This document shows, in pieces, positions 1 through 13,314 of a DNA stretch of 64,000 nucleotides. Positions within the stretch are counted from its first letter, which is position 1, and each line of letters starts with the position of its first letter. This stretch comes from Scylla paramamosain. Taxonomy: Eukaryota; Arthropoda; Malacostraca; Decapoda; Portunidae. The stretch lies in NCBI RefSeq assembly GCF_035594125.1, contig NC_087181.1:9007317-9071316 (forward strand). Direction: 5' to 3'. The translations under genes were made by a program, and so were the position numbers. Under the pieces are notes generated by a model. It ran no database searches. It had not been told where the DNA came from and saw only the letters and a program-made list of their open reading frames with translations.

Positions 1-558
1 ATTTATTTTTATGTAAGACAGTAACTGGCCAAGGGAAACAAAACCGGAGAAAAAAAAAAAAAAAAACTTGGGCGCCAGTCCCAAAAGAGACAAAAGAATT
101 ATCGAAAACTGAAGGATAAGTGTCTTGAAACCTCCCTTTTCAAAGAGTTCAAGTCATAGGAAGAAGGAAATACAGAAGCAGGCAGGGAGGTAGTTCTAGA
201 GTTTACCAGAGAAAAGGATGAATGATTGGGAATGCTGGTTAACTCTTGCATTAGAAAGGTGGACAGAATAGGGATGAGAGAGAGAAAGTCTCGTGCAGCG
301 AAGTCGCGGGAGGATGGCAGACATGCAATTAGCAAGATCAGAAGAGCACTTAGCATGAAAATAGCGGTAAAAGATAGCAAGAGATGCAACACTGCGGCGA
401 TGAAAAAGAGATGGAAGACAGTCAGTTAGAGGAAAAGAACTGATAAGACCAAAAAATTTTGATTCCAACTTGTCTAAAATAGCAACATGAGTGGAACCCC
501 GACATACACGTGAAGCATACTCCATACATGGGCTGATAAGACCCCTGTACCGAGTTAG
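1..558 (-). mobile_element. LINE family A copy A1, 3' fragment
   Basis: This is the 3' end of an antisense family-A non-LTR retrotransposon. Reading the minus strand, the fragments at 99-392 and 196-600 give the conserved C-terminal tail of the A ORF, with words such as HRR.VASLAIFYRYFHA, LANCM and [10 protein letters not shown], in two frames because of indels. The 3' UTR then runs to the window edge through the CTTGGCC motif and an A-rich tail. The fragment stops at 558 inside the tail of the ORF and resumes at 3877 with no target bases lost. Clade is not assigned beyond APE-type LINE. The copy is dead through frameshifts and insertions. Confidence 0.9.
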
Positions 559-915
559 AACATAAGAACATAAGAAGATAAGAAATATGGGAAGCCGCAA
601 GAAATCACCAGGCTTACACGTGGCAGTCCCTGTATGAAATATACCTACCTATTTCCACCTATCATCCCCATCCATAAATCCGTCTAATCTTCTCTTAAAG
701 CTCCCTAATGTCTTAGCACTAACAACTTGATTATTGAGTTCGTTCCATTCATCTTCTATTCTAGAAATTGGTTCTAGGTTTTATTTGAGAACCAATTTCT
801 TCCTTATCTCTTTCTTAAATCTAAAATTTTCAAGCTTGAACGCATTATTTCTTGTTCTGTCCTGGTTGCTGATCCTAAAAATTTTGCTTAGGTCCCCTTT
901 GTTATAATCCTTATA

Positions 916-2330
916 CTACTTAAAGACTTCTATCAGGTCCCCTCTTATCTTATGTCTCTCTAAAGAATGTAAATTTAACAGCTTCAGTCTCGCCTCGTAA
1001 GGAATACTCCTCATCCCCCGTATCCTTTCAGTCATTCTCCTCTGTACTGATTCTAATAGACCTATATCCTTCCTGCAATGTGGAGACCAGAACTGCACAG
1101 CGTAGTGTAAATGAGGTCTGACCAGTGCCAATTATAACTTTAATATTACTTTGGGCCTTCTACTTTTAACACTCCTAAAAATTTATCCTAATACCCTATT
1201 TGCCCTGTTTCAGGCCTCTATGCATTGCTTTCTTAAACGGAGTTCAGAGCTAACTATAACTCCTAAAACTTTTTCGTACCCTGAACCTACCAGAGTTTCG
1301 TTGTTTATTGTGTACCTATTGTGTGGGTTTCCTCTACCTACGCTAAGTATTTTGCATTTGTTGATATTAAGCTGCATTTGCCATCTGTTCGTTCATTCGT
1401 TCATCCTATCTAAATCTGCCTCCAAGACGATGGCATCTTATTCTGACCTAATTAATGTACCTATCTTTGTGTCATCCGCAAATTTACTAACACCACTACT
1501 AATTCCACTATCCAAGTCATTGAAATATATTAAAAACAGCAATGGCCCTAATACTGATCCCTGTGGCACCCCACTAATTACATAACCCCACTCTGATCTG
1601 GAGCCGTTTATTACAATTCCATGTCGCCTGTCGCTTAGCCATGACCTTATCCAGCCTCACACCTTCCTATCTATCCCGTGTGCCCTAACCTTTCTCAGGA
1701 GCCTCTCATGGGGTACCTAGTCAAACACTTTACTAAAGTCCAGATATAAGATGTCATAATTATCACCATTATCTGCTGCCTCGTACACATTACTGTAAAA
1801 ACGTAACAAGTTTCGTCAGGCAAGACTTTCCTTTCTTGAAGCCATGTTGTGACTGATTTATCATGTTTGTCTAAATGCTCCCTAATGTTCACCGCTATTA
1901 TTGGCTCCATTATTTTACATGTAACAAAAGTTAAGCTGACAGGTCTATAATTAGACGTTAAAGTTTTATCTACTTTCTTAAAGATAGGTACTACATTAGC
2001 CTGCCTCCACATTACTGGCACCTCACCTGACTCAAGTGATTTCCTATGGACAGAAATTAACGGCTCACTAATAACCTCTTTGCATTCCTTAAGTAACCTG
2101 GGATATATTTCATCTGGTCCTGGTGTCTTGAACTTTTTTAGCCTATCTATCTCCTATTCCACTATCTCCTTAGTTATGGTAATATCTGTCAGCTTCTCAT
2201 TCTCATCTGTTCTAAACATCTGTTTACTATTCGGGATATCTTGCATATTTTCCTGAGTGAAGACCACTAAAAAATACTCATTCAGAATTTTACTAATCTC
2301 CTTCCCAGAACTAACCAGCTGCCTTTAATG
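916..2330 (-). pseudogene. B1 reverse transcriptase remnant
   Basis: This part of B1 aligns by eye with the 638-codon RT ORF of B2 (60232-62148). The order on the minus strand is fingers (MWRQANVVPIFKK, NYRPVSLT), palm, and the CR1-like thumb VRPHLHYAVQFWSPH followed by RRMTERIRGMRSIPYEARLKLL. It is broken by many frameshifts and stops. The frame ends in TAG directly after VFK, where canonical CR1 proteins continue with an aromatic residue, so this is probably a premature stop. It cannot encode an active polymerase. Confidence 0.85.
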
Positions 2331-2504
2331 GATCTATAGCTTCCTTATTCTTCGTCCTATATACCCTATATATCCTTGAGGTTCGTCTTCGCCTTGTTGG
2401 CTACCTTTAATTCATAATTGCTTTTAGCTTTTCTCGTTAACTTCCTGTCTGTTCTAACTTATTCATTATATTGAGGCCTTAAGACCTCTTCCCCAGCCAT
2501 TAAT

Positions 2505-2621
<117 letters not shown>

Positions 2622-3266
2622 CTCTTCCGCCCTATGTAGTGTTTTAACCTAACAGTTACCCATTTCGGGTAATTTTTCTGTGATTTTATTTTATTTCTCT
2701 ATACCGGATGTTTGCTAACTGTCCTTTATGCAATTTATCTACGAAATATTAATACAACTCATCTACATTTACCTCACCTAATCCTTTCATCTCGGTCCCT
2801 TCCATCATCTCCACTCACTCATCTACTCGTCTCGACCTCACCTCTCCCATTTCAGCATGACCTGACCCTCCATCATATTCACAAATATCTCTCCCTCTCT
2901 CCCTCCTCCGACCCTTCCTGACACTTCTTCCCTCCTGCCTTACATTTTCACACCTCATCTCACCTCTCTCATCCTGCCCTATCTCTCTCAACTACGTCCC
3001 GGACCTGACCTCAACCTGCGTCTGTTGCCAATGAACTCCTTGGAGGTACCCTTTTAATCCCTCAAAATCTGCTCTCCTAAAGTTAGGTATTTTATTAGTG
3101 TTTTTTTCTTCTAAAAGTTTCCTCTCATTTTAATTTGTACCTAATTTCCCAATGATCACTGTTACCTAGCTGTCCTCCAACCTCTACCTGCGTGACTGTT
3201 TCCTCCCTGTCAGTTAGAATTAAATCTAGAATATTGTTCCTTCTTATGGGTTCTACGATTACTTGT

Positions 3267-3770
3267 TTAAAAAAAAATATCCTGAATTATATTAAGAGAT
3301 TCCTCTGCTTCCCTGTTACTGATCATCAGGCTCCAATCGATATTCCTAAAATTAAAATTTCCTACCACACATACCTGACTATACCTTCCTGCTCTATTTA
3401 TTTCCTGCCATAGTGAGGTGTTAATTTCCTTTGTACTGTTTGATGGCCTGTACACTAATCCCAGTACTACTGACTGATCCTTCCTTAATATTTATCCAGA
3501 TATCTAACAGATAGCATATTTGCTATCTGTTTTAATTCTACTCAATACAACACTGTAATGTGTCCCTAACGTATAACGCGACGCCTCCTCCTCTCCTGTT
3601 TTCTCCTTTCTTTATAGAATATTATATAACCATCTACCTTAACCTCTGGATTATATACTTTTCCTGACATATCTAACCAAGTTTCTCTTAAAGCAATGAT
3701 ATTAAGGCTCTCTACACACGCCATTACTCTAAGCAAGTCTATTTTATTCAAAATACTTCTACAATTTGTG
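3267..3770 (-). pseudogene. B1 endonuclease remnant
   Basis: Two pieces of an exonuclease-endonuclease-phosphatase (APE-like) domain that nicks target DNA in CR1-type LINEs. The 3566-3751 piece has KIDLLRVMA and LNIIALRETWLDMSG, where the E of the RETW motif is the metal-binding glutamate region. The 3267-3455 piece has YRPSNSTKEIN and the GNFNFRNIDW motif, in which N replaces the usual D of GDFN. The two lie in different frames. Endonuclease sequence is kept in B1 but missing from B2, so B1 is the longer but more decayed copy. Confidence 0.82.
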
Positions 3771-3876
3771 TAATAAACACTATAAGCTATTTCTCACCTT
3801 CTCTGAGCTAGTTACCTTTCTAGATTTAACTAATTTGTCCTTTATTTCGATTTTGCAACCCTTTCCTCCCTTCTCC

Positions 3877-5121
<1,245 letters not shown>

Positions 5122-5827
5122 TGTAAAGGAGTAGATTAATTAATCTCTCTATGTTGGGATCTTGTTATTTTGTTCGGGGTTTCGGGATTATGAACATTGT
5201 AGCTTTTCGTGGCTTGGGGTTTCGTTTTTGGTCTCACACTCTGCCTCTTCATCTTCCCTCGACTCCGGGCCGAGTCAACGGTGTGGGCGCGCTGCGGTGC
5301 AGGTGGAGAACGTCTCTCCACCTGTCGTCCTCCAAAGGTCTCTTCTGCATCCCCTCTGCTACGCTGGTCGTTACTGGACCCGGAGTAACGCACCTATCGA
5401 CACACATTGTGAGACTCCTAGCTGTCGGACTGGACTGGCCCGGCCTGTCTACCGTTGCTGTTGGCCCGCCTCTACGGTTGACCACTGACGCAGCCTGTCT
5501 ACCGCTGCTATTGGCCCACCTCTACCGTTGGCCACTGGCGCTGCCTGTCCTCCATCGCCGCTTGATCTACACTGCAGCCGGCATGGTCTCTGCCCTTCTC
5601 GCCCCTTCACTGTCATCTCGTGTTTTGGTACAAGACTGGCAGTAGCTGAGGAAAGTATGCAGCCACGTCCATTGTGCTACTTATGGATATATCTATTCAT
5701 ATATATATCCTCCAAAATCTTCCTTGTTTTGGACTCCAATCTAGCGAATTCCTGTGTGGTTATAAAGGAGTGAATATCTGGTCAAAATAGCGACCCCCGC
5801 TGAGACGACCACCTTCATTCCCTCACA
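5122..5827. mobile_element. Solo LTR-like insertion LTR1 (706 bp)
   Basis: The block starts TGTAAAGGAG and ends CCCTCACA, so it has TG...CA ends. It is flanked by TAATG (5117-5121) and TGATG (5828-5832), a 5-bp target duplication with one mismatch. Removing the block plus one duplicate restores the A-family sequence GATTCTGG-TGATG-GAAGG seen in A3 and A7. It contains no gag or pol. This fits a solo LTR left by recombination of a Ty3/Gypsy, BEL or Copia type element; which superfamily is not determinable here. The ORFs in it (for example 5151-5645) have no recognisable domain and are chance frames. Confidence 0.75.
5443..5542. repeat. 50-bp tandem duplication in LTR1
   Basis: Two 50-bp units, 5443-5492 and 5493-5542, both beginning GCCTGTCTACCG and differing at a handful of positions. 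A third unit starts (GCCTGTCC) and stops. LTR U3 regions often hold such direct repeats. Confidence 0.85.
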
Positions 5828-6700
5828 TGATGGAAAGTTCAAGTACTCTTTGTGGGTCACCTCTCTGTCATGTATAGCACGAGAACAGGTTGTGGTAATT
5901 AAACCAAGGTTTAGAAAGTTTAGGTCGAGAAGAAGAGTGAGGAATGTACGCCTCCATGCCAGGCGCTGTCACATCTGTTATGCACTCACTACACAGAGGC
6001 AGGTCTCTGACATGGAAGCAGTAGTTATTCTAAGGAAAATCAGCATAATACTTCCTCAGCTCCCTCCAGTTAGCGGAGACAAAGGCACTTCCGCTTTTAG
6101 GAATCCTGAAGAGGGATTTGAGCCATAGGACAAGATGCAGATATGAGATTGTTATCGGAGGAGACGCAGCATCCAGTTTTGGATTGAAAATGAGGATAGA
6201 CAAAGTAGATGGGAACAGAAAAGGGGTTACTCTCATTTGCCTCAGACACCTGTGTTTCAGTGAGGAAAAGAAGATGAGGTTTAATGGAGGAGAGGTGGTG
6301 TTCTACAGACTGAAAATTAGATCGGAGGCCTCGAATGTTGTAGAAGTTAATGAAGAAAAGTTGAGAGGGTGTCAAGACACCAATCCGGCCTAGGGACATT
6401 TGTGGCCCCCTCCCCAGACTGGGACTCCAAGGCTGGTGTGAGAGTCGAATGATAATTTTGAATTTTGTGTGAAGGATGTGTGTGTGTAATTGGGTGCATG
6501 TACTCGTAGTTTTGTGTGAAGCAAAAGAGTTGCCTTTAGAGGCCAGGTTTTGACTGTCCCCCTGTGTTATGAGACCCAAAGGGAAACATTCAGTGAGGTC
6601 ACAGCTGGGTTTAATGATAGGTTCACAGCACCCCCTGATCTAGTACTTAAGATCTCACTTGGAGTTATTATATTTTTGGCAGGTGTCTGGTGTCTCCTCC
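5828..6700 (-). mobile_element. LINE family A copy A1, 5' (endonuclease and 5' UTR) fragment
   Basis: This is the 5' part of A1. The minus strand carries the endonuclease start (NIRGLRSNFQSVEHH, LLFLTETQVSEA at 6097-6579) and then the 5' UTR. The UTR has the conserved blocks found in A2, A4, A6 and A7: a GACCTCACTGAACGTTTCC-like segment, the CAGGGGG segment, and the terminal CACCTGCC region ending near GGAGGA at about 6700. About 500 bp of mid-endonuclease sequence is missing. Except for deletions, A1 was full length at its 5' end. Confidence 0.88.
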
Positions 6701-7126
6701 TACACGTCTTATTTCGGGTGATAAGACGTGCTGTCCTGCTTCAGCATCTCTTATCTGGGATATGAGGAATCTCCTGCCTCTGTTGTTGGCTTCTCTCTCT
6801 GTTCCATAATATAATATGTACCATTTTACAGTGCCTGTTGGAAAGGTTATGTTCACTATAGGATCGAAATTACAGTGTATATAAAGTTTCTGATATACAG
6901 TATTAGTGATCCACACCTGTGATCCGCCCACTCAAGGTATTAGTAGTTTGCAAGTGGAACTAAAGTAACTTCTGAAATTATACCAATGGTCACCTCGTTG
7001 TCTGAGATATCTTTAGTTTGGTATCTGCTTTCCTTCTATTTTTTATTTATTTCTTCTTATTTCGTCCTACTTTCCATTTTTTTCCGTCTCCATTTAGTTT
7101 TGTATGATTACCACAGTAATGATAGT
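6701..7126. other. Unannotated intergenic sequence
   Basis: About 425 bp of AT-rich sequence with no recognisable ORF, repeat or RNA. Confidence 0.6.
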
Positions 7127-7127
7127 A

Positions 7128-7455
7128 TGGGAGCGTGATGGCTCGGGTAGTAGCTCTTCTGACTACTATGCAGTTCCTCTACAGCTCGAATCAGTGGGGA
7201 TTTTTCTAGGGTACCTGTTCGCTCCTTATTCTCCAATCACTGAGGGCACAAGCCCAAAGAAATGGGGAGGGTTACATCAAGGTCATGCAACGTAAAGCCT
7301 CTGCCAAATCCCAATCCGGATTAATTATTTTATATTTACCCGTGAACAGGGACAAGCCAAAATAAAATGATAATAATGATAATAATAATAATAATAATAA
7401 TAATAAGAAGAAGAAGAAGAAGAAGAAAAAGAAGAAGAAGAAAAAAAATGATAAG
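7128..7455 (+). mobile_element. Probable tRNA-derived SINE
   Basis: The left part has a box-A-like TGGCTCGGGTAG (7139-7150) and, 33 bases on, a box-B-like GCTCGAATC (7184-7192). Both are one or two bases from the polymerase III internal promoter consensus. The body has no ORF. The 3' end passes into (AAT)n and (AAG)n tracts at 7362-7449, as in SINEs with simple-repeat tails. No flanking target duplication could be fixed, and no second copy is in the window, so this rests on structure alone. Confidence 0.42.
7362..7449. repeat. (AAT)n-(AAG)n trinucleotide tract
   Basis: An imperfect AAT/ATA run passes directly into AAG units. It is the likely tail of the SINE at 7128. Confidence 0.95.
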
Positions 7456-7544
7456 ATTGATAAATGAAACAAAATATTAATACCCATGAATAATTTGTTC
7501 CACATCACAATTAATTTTATTATTAAGTTTCCATCTTTCGCGTC

Positions 7545-7574
7545 CCTCCGTCAGCTTTTCACGGCTGACGGAGG
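7545..7574. repeat. Perfect 11-bp inverted repeat
   Basis: CCTCCGTCAGC at 7545-7555 pairs with GCTGACGGAGG at 7564-7574 across an 8-base loop. No linked gene is visible. Confidence 0.85.
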
Positions 7575-8139
7575 AAGCACAGCAGCAATTTCATGTCGTA
7601 GCCGCGGCTTGTCAGCGGTGCCACTAAAGTTACTGAATGTATTGATTAGCTTAATGTTATTGGCCAGACACTAACGAGGCATAAAACAATTTTACTGCCA
7701 ACATTACCGAGCCATTAGGGAACATTACGCCCCCTCATTACATCACATCCTACTGCCGCCCAGTCCCCGCCCCGCCCTACTGGACTCTCACCCTTCCTCT
7801 TCATCTCACCCATCCCCTACCACCCACAAACGCCACTGCCCCAACTCATTCATTATCATTAGTACTACTGTTATTACCAATACTATCAAGGCATCCCTCC
7901 TCTTCTTCTCCACAAAAAATAATATTGTTCAGATTGAAGGATAGTGCTGACACCTCGTGCGTCGTCTCTACTACCCTCGGGAAAATAATGAGAATAACAC
8001 CAAGAACTTTATACATCACAAGCAGCCTCTGTAACGCAGTGTCGGTAAATCAACGCCGTGCTTCGAACCCAGAATTGTTTCTCCTTCATATTTGTACTAC
8101 TTTTGGTGATAATGCATTTAATACGTCGTGAGAGTTTTC
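7575..8139. other. Unannotated intergenic sequence
   Basis: No recognisable gene or repeat. It includes a C-rich stretch near 7725-7840. Confidence 0.55.
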
Positions 8140-8853
8140 AGTTTGCTGGCGAACTGCGAATGTAATTGCTATTCCTAAGGGTGCATCTGCTTCTGTGTTT
8201 GCCTGGTCATTATAGACCTATTTCTATAACACCAGTTTTATCAAAAGTTTTTGAGCGTTTGCTGGCCAAACGCCTCTCCATAGTTTTTAATGAGTTTCCC
8301 CCTTCCCATCTGTTTAGTTTCCGTAAGGGTTTGGGAATTTATGATGCTCTTTTAACCTTATCCATGACCTTAAATCTATCTTGGACAGTGGTCATGAAGC
8401 TAGAGTAATTTCTTTAGATTTTGCCTCTGTCTTTGACACTATTAATCACTCTCCCCTAATTTTTAAATTAAAGATGGTAATGATTGATGTTCGAATTCTT
8501 AGTTTTATTTTATTTTTTAAAATTTTTATTTATTATTTTATTTTATTTTTTCATCAAATAGACGACAGAAAGTAGTCGCTGATGGCTCTTTTATTTTTTT
8601 AATCAATTCAGGTCAGATGTTACTCAAGTGAGTGTTCTTGATCCCTTGCTTATTATTCTTTTTTACCGGCAATATGTGCTGTGGCATCTCATGTAAAATG
8701 ATTGCCTATGCTGATGATATCACTCTCCATGCACCTATTGCTTCTCTGAACAAGGAGCGTAATGCTTCTTCTATGCAAGATGCCCTTAATAAAATTAACT
8801 TGTGCTGCATGCAATGGGATATGAAAGTGAATCCCGCCAAATTCATAATCTAG
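8140..8853 (+). pseudogene. LINE family C reverse transcriptase fragment
   Basis: RT motifs appear in order on the plus strand. HYRPISITPVLSKVFERLLAKR (8166-8408) is the fingers block. EARVISLDFASVFDTINHS (about 8390-8460) is palm motif A with the first catalytic D. A degraded motif B region lies near 8610-8660, and MIAYADDITLHAP (about 8698-8740) is motif C with the YADD catalytic pair. Frames change between blocks, and about 100 bp of T-rich sequence (8480-8570) interrupts the palm. Only the RT core is left, with no endonuclease, ORF1 or tail. The sequence differs from A, B, D and G. Confidence 0.8.
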
Positions 8854-8892
8854 TCAGCAGATATTTTAGAACTTTGTTTTCGCCTCTTCTTG

Positions 8893-8955
8893 AGACTTTT
8901 TTTTATTTTTTATTTATGTAGGAAGGACACCGACCAAGAGCAACAAAAAATCCAT

Positions 8956-8986
<31 letters not shown>

Positions 8987-11493
8987 ACTGAAATGCCGGT
9001 CCCCGAACAGGGTTCGAATCTGTAGTCAAAAACTGAGGGATAAGTGCCTTGAAACCTCCCTCTTGGAGGAATTGAAATCATAGGAAGGTGGCAATACAGA
9101 AGCAGGCAGGGAGTTCTAGAGTTTACTTGAGAAAGGGATGAATGATTGAGAATACTGGTTAACTTTTGCATTAGAGAAGTGGACAGAATAGGGGTGAGAG
9201 AAAGAAGAAAGTCTTGTGCAGCGAGGCCGCGGGAGGAGGGGAGGCATGCAGTTAGCAAGATCAGAAGAGTAGTTAGCATGAAAATAGGAGTAAAAGATAG
9301 CTAGAGATGCAACATTGCGGCGATGAGAGAGAGGCTGAAGACAGTCAGTTAGAGGAGAGTAGCTGATAAGACGAATAGCTTTTGATTCCACCCTGTCTAA
9401 AACAGCGATGAGTGGGACCCCCCAGACATGTGAAGCACACTCCGTACATGGACGGATAAGGCCCTTGAACAAAGTTAGCAGCAGGGGGGTGGGGGTGAGA
9501 AAAACTGGCGGAGACGTCTCAGAATGACTAACTTCATTAAAGCTGTTTTAGCTAGAGATGAATGACCGTCTACCACAGCAGCAATAGAACGGTCAGGAAG
9601 GAAACTTGAGATGAAGTTACAGAGAGGATAAAAGCTTTAGGAGGCTAGTTTGGAAATCAAGTCTTTGTGACAGAATCTATCAAAAGCTTTTGATATGTCT
9701 AAGGCAACAGCAAAAGTTTCACCAAAATCTCTAAAAGAGGATGACCAAGATTCGATAAGGAAAACCAGATCACCAGTAGAGCGGCCTTGACGGAACCCAT
9801 ACTGACAATCAGATAGAAGGTTATGAAGGGATAGATGTTTAATTTTTACTATTGAGAATATATTCAAAAACTCTAGATAAGCAGGAAATAAAAGGAATAG
9901 CACTGTAGTTTGAGGGATTAGAAGGGTCACACTTTTTAGAAACAGGCTGAATATACACAACTTCCAGCAAGAAGGAAAAGTAGATGTTGACAAACAGAGT
10001 TGAAAGTGTTTGACTAGGCAAGGTGCAAGCACGGATGCGCAGTTTCGGAGAAGAATAGGAGGGACCCCATCGGATGCAGAAGCTATACGAGGGTTTCGGC
10101 CAGCGAGGGCATGGAAAACATCATTGCGAAGAATTTTAATAGGTAGCGTGAAGTAGTCAGAGGGTGGAGGAGAGGGAGGAACAAGCCCTGAATCGTCCAA
10201 GATAGATTTTAGCAAAGGTATGAGCAAAGAGTTCAGCTTTAAAGATAGATGTGATAGCATTGGTGCCATCTGGTTGAAATAAAGAAGGGAAAGAAGAAGG
10301 AGCAAAGTTATCGGAAATATTTTTGGCTAGATGCCTGAAGTCACGAAGGGAGTTAGATCTTGAAAGATTTTAACACTTTCTGTTAATGAAGGAGTATTTT
10401 GGCTAGTAGGAGAACAGACTTGGCATAGTTCCTGCCAGAAATATAAAGCGCATGAGATTCTGGTGATGGAAGGCTCAAATACCTTTTGTGGGCCACCTCT
10501 CTTATCATGTATAGCACGAGATCAGGCTGTGTTAAACCAAGGTTTGGAAGGTTTAACTCGGGAAAAGAATGAGGAATGAACGCCTCCATGTCAGATAGTA
10601 TCACCTCTTTTATGCGCTCGGCAAATAGAGACGGATCGCTGACACGGAAGCAGTAGTTATTTCAAGGAAAATCAGCTAAATATTTCCTCAGGTCTCCCCA
10701 ATTAGCATAGGCAAAACGCAGAGCACCTCTGCTTAGGGAGACCCTCAGATGGTATTGGACCGATAGGACAAGATACAGATATGAGATTGTAATCAGAGGA
10801 GCCCAACGGAGAAGAGAGGGTAACAGGATAAGCAGAAGAATTAGAGGTTAGGAAACCTAGACGGTCCTAGACGGTCAGGAATACGAGTAGGGTGTTGCAC
10901 CAATTGCTCTAGGTCGTGGAGGATGGCAAAGTTGAAGGCTAGTTCACCAGGATGGTCCGTGAGGGGAGAGGAAATCCAAAGTTGGTGGTGAACACTGAAG
11001 TCTCCAAGAATGGAGATCTCCACAAAAGGGAACAAAGTCAGAATGTGCTCCACTTTGGAAGTTAAGTAGTCAAAGAATTTCTTATAGTCAGAGGAGTTAG
11101 GTGGGAGGTATACAGCACAGATAAATTTAGTATGAGAGTGACTCTGTAGTCGTAGCCAGATGGCGAAAAACTCGGAAGATTCAAGAGCGTGGGCACGAGA
11201 GCAGGTTAAGTCGTTGCGCACATAAATGCAACATCTAACTTTAGATTGAAAATGAGTATAAAGAAAGTAGGAGGGAACAGAAAAGGGGTTATTCTCAGTT
11301 GCATCAGACACTTGTGTTTTAGTGAGGAAAAGAAGATGAGGTTTAGTAGGGGAGAGGTGGTGTTCTACAGATTGAAAATTAGATCTAAGACCGCGAATGC
11401 TGCGGAAGTTAATGAAGAAAAAGTTGACGGTCGATACCGGAAGAGCAGTCCGACCTAAGAGACATCTGTGGTCCCCTGCCCATGTGGGGACTC
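8893..11493 (-). mobile_element. LINE family A copy A2, main fragment
   Basis: Antisense A copy with a 3' A-rich tail at 8893-8960. The minus strand then gives the C-terminal tail (9116-9472), the RT (9637-10305, with the palm word AVALDISKAFDR) and the endonuclease (10841-11311, with [23 protein letters not shown] and the GDFS variant of GDFN). Roughly 430 bp are deleted near 9560 at a GAGATGA microhomology. It stops at 11493 in the 5' UTR exactly where the 3' tail of A3 begins, and its remaining 5' UTR appears to resume at 14024. Confidence 0.9.
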
Positions 11494-12204
11494 TTTTTTT
11501 TTTTTTTATGCAGGAAGGACACTGGCCAAGGGAAACAATAATCTAATAAAAAAAAATGCCCACTGAAATGCCAGTCCCATAAAATGGTCAAAACAGTGGT
11601 CAAAAATTGGTGGATAAGTGTCTTGAAACCTCCCTCTTGAAGGAATTCAAGTCATAGGAAAGTGGAAATACAGAAGAAGGCAGGGAGTTCCACAGTTTAC
11701 CAGAGAAAGGGATGAATGATTGAGAATACTGGTTAACTCTTGCGTTAGAGAGGTGGACAGAATAGGGGTGAGAGAAAGAAGAAAGTCTTGTGCAGCGAGG
11801 CCGCGGAAGGAGGGGAGGCATGCAGTTAGCAAGATTAGAAGAGCAGTTAGCATGAAAATAGCGGTAGAAGACAGCTAGATATGCAACATTGCGGCGGTGA
11901 GAGAGAGGCTGAAGACAGTCAGTTAGAGGAGAGAAGTTGATGAGATGAAAAGCTTTTGATTCCACCCTGTCTAGAAGAGCAGTATGAGTGGAACCCCCCC
12001 AGACATGTGAAGCATACTCCATACATGGACGGATAAGGCCCTTGTACAGAGTTAGCAGCTGGGGGGTGAGAAAAACTGGCGGAGACGTCTCAGAACACCT
12101 AACTTCATAGAAGCTGTTTTAGCTAGAGATGAGATGTGAGGTTTCCAGTTCAGATTATAAGTAAAGGACAGACCGAGGATGTTCAGTGTAGAAGAGGGGG
12201 ACAG

Positions 12205-13314
12205 TTAAGTGTCATTGAAGAAGAGGGGATAGTTGTCTGGAAGGTTGTGTCGAGTTGATAGATGGAGGAATTGAGTTTTTGAGGCATTGAACAATACCAA
12301 GTTTGCTCTGCCCCAATCAGAAATTTTAGAAAGATCAGAAGTCAGGCGTTCTGTGGCTTCCCTGCGTGACATGTTTACCTCCTGAAGGGTTGGACGTCTA
12401 TGAAAAGACGTGGAAAAGTGCAGGGTGGTATCATCAGCGTAGGAGTGGATAGGACAAGAAGTTTGGTTTAGAAGATCATTAATGAATAATAAGAAGAGAG
12501 TGGGTGACAGAACAGAACCCTGAGGAACACCACTGTTAATAGATTTAGGAGAAGAACAGTGAACGTCTACCACAGCAGCAATAGAACGGTCAGAAAGGAA
12601 ACTTGAGATGAAGTTACAGAGAGAATGATAGAAACCGTAGGAGGGTAGTTTGGAAATCAAAGCTTTGTGCCAGACTCTATCAAAAGCTTTTGATATGTCC
12701 AAGGCAACAGCAAAAGTTTCACCAAAATCTCTAAAAGAAGATGACCAAGACTCAGTAAGGAAAGCCAGAAGATCACCAGTAGAGCGGCCTTGACGGAACC
12801 CATACTGGCGATCAGATAGAAGGTTGTGAAGTGATAGATGTTTAAGAATCTTCCTGTTGAGGATAGATTCAAAAACTTTAGATAGGCAGGAAATTAAAGC
12901 AATAGGACGGTAGTTTGAGGGATTAGAACGGTCACCCTTTTTAGGAACAGGTTGAATGTAGGCAAACTTCCAGCAAGAAGGAAAGGTAGATGTTGACAGA
13001 CAGAGCTGAAAGAGTTTGACTAGGCAAGGTGCAAGCACGGAGGGACAGTTTCGGAGAACAATAGGAGGGACCCCATCAGGTCCATAAGCCTTCCGAGAGT
13101 TTAGGCCAGCGAGGGCATGGAAAACATCATTGCGAAGAATTTTAATAGGTGGCATGAAGTAGTCAGAGGGTGGAGGAGAGGGAGGAAGAAGCCCAGAATC
13201 GTCCAAGGTAGAGTTTTTAGCAAAGGTTTCAGCAAAGAGTTCAGCTTTAGAAATAGATGTGATAGCAGTGGTGCCATCTGGTTGAAATAGAGGAGGAGAA
13301 AGAAGAAGAAGCAA
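12205..13314 (-). pseudogene. A3 reverse transcriptase ORF (369 codons)
   Basis: Longest open frame of A3. It encodes the RT that copies LINE RNA at the nicked target. RT blocks are in order: KAYGPDG at residues 75-81, YRPIALISCLSKVFE at 135-149, [15 protein letters not shown] at 169-183, ALDISKAFD (motif A) at 204-212, [14 protein letters not shown] (motif B) at 261-274 and YADD (motif C) at 292-295. All catalytic aspartates are present. It lacks the endonuclease in frame (a frameshift lies near 13,300) and loses frame in the C-terminal tail near 12,200. The Met start is simply the first in the open frame. Confidence 0.88.

Noticed and set aside
1151..1585. Plus-strand 144-codon ORF (and 60521-60901, 61304-61597)
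   Set aside because: These are antisense shadows of the CR1 RT on the minus strand.
5136..5773. Overlapping ORFs of 78-164 codons at 5136-5773
   Set aside because: They lie inside LTR1, overlap on both strands and show no family resemblance.
9005..9030. GGTTCGAATC as tRNA or SINE box B
   Set aside because: It lies in the 3' UTR of A2 and other A copies differ here; no box A at proper distance.
10841..11458. Plus-strand ORFs in antisense A copies (for example 11246-11458, 13496-13786, 31486-31836, 42959-43411)
   Set aside because: Complementary frames of the family A endonuclease and linker; same pattern in each copy.
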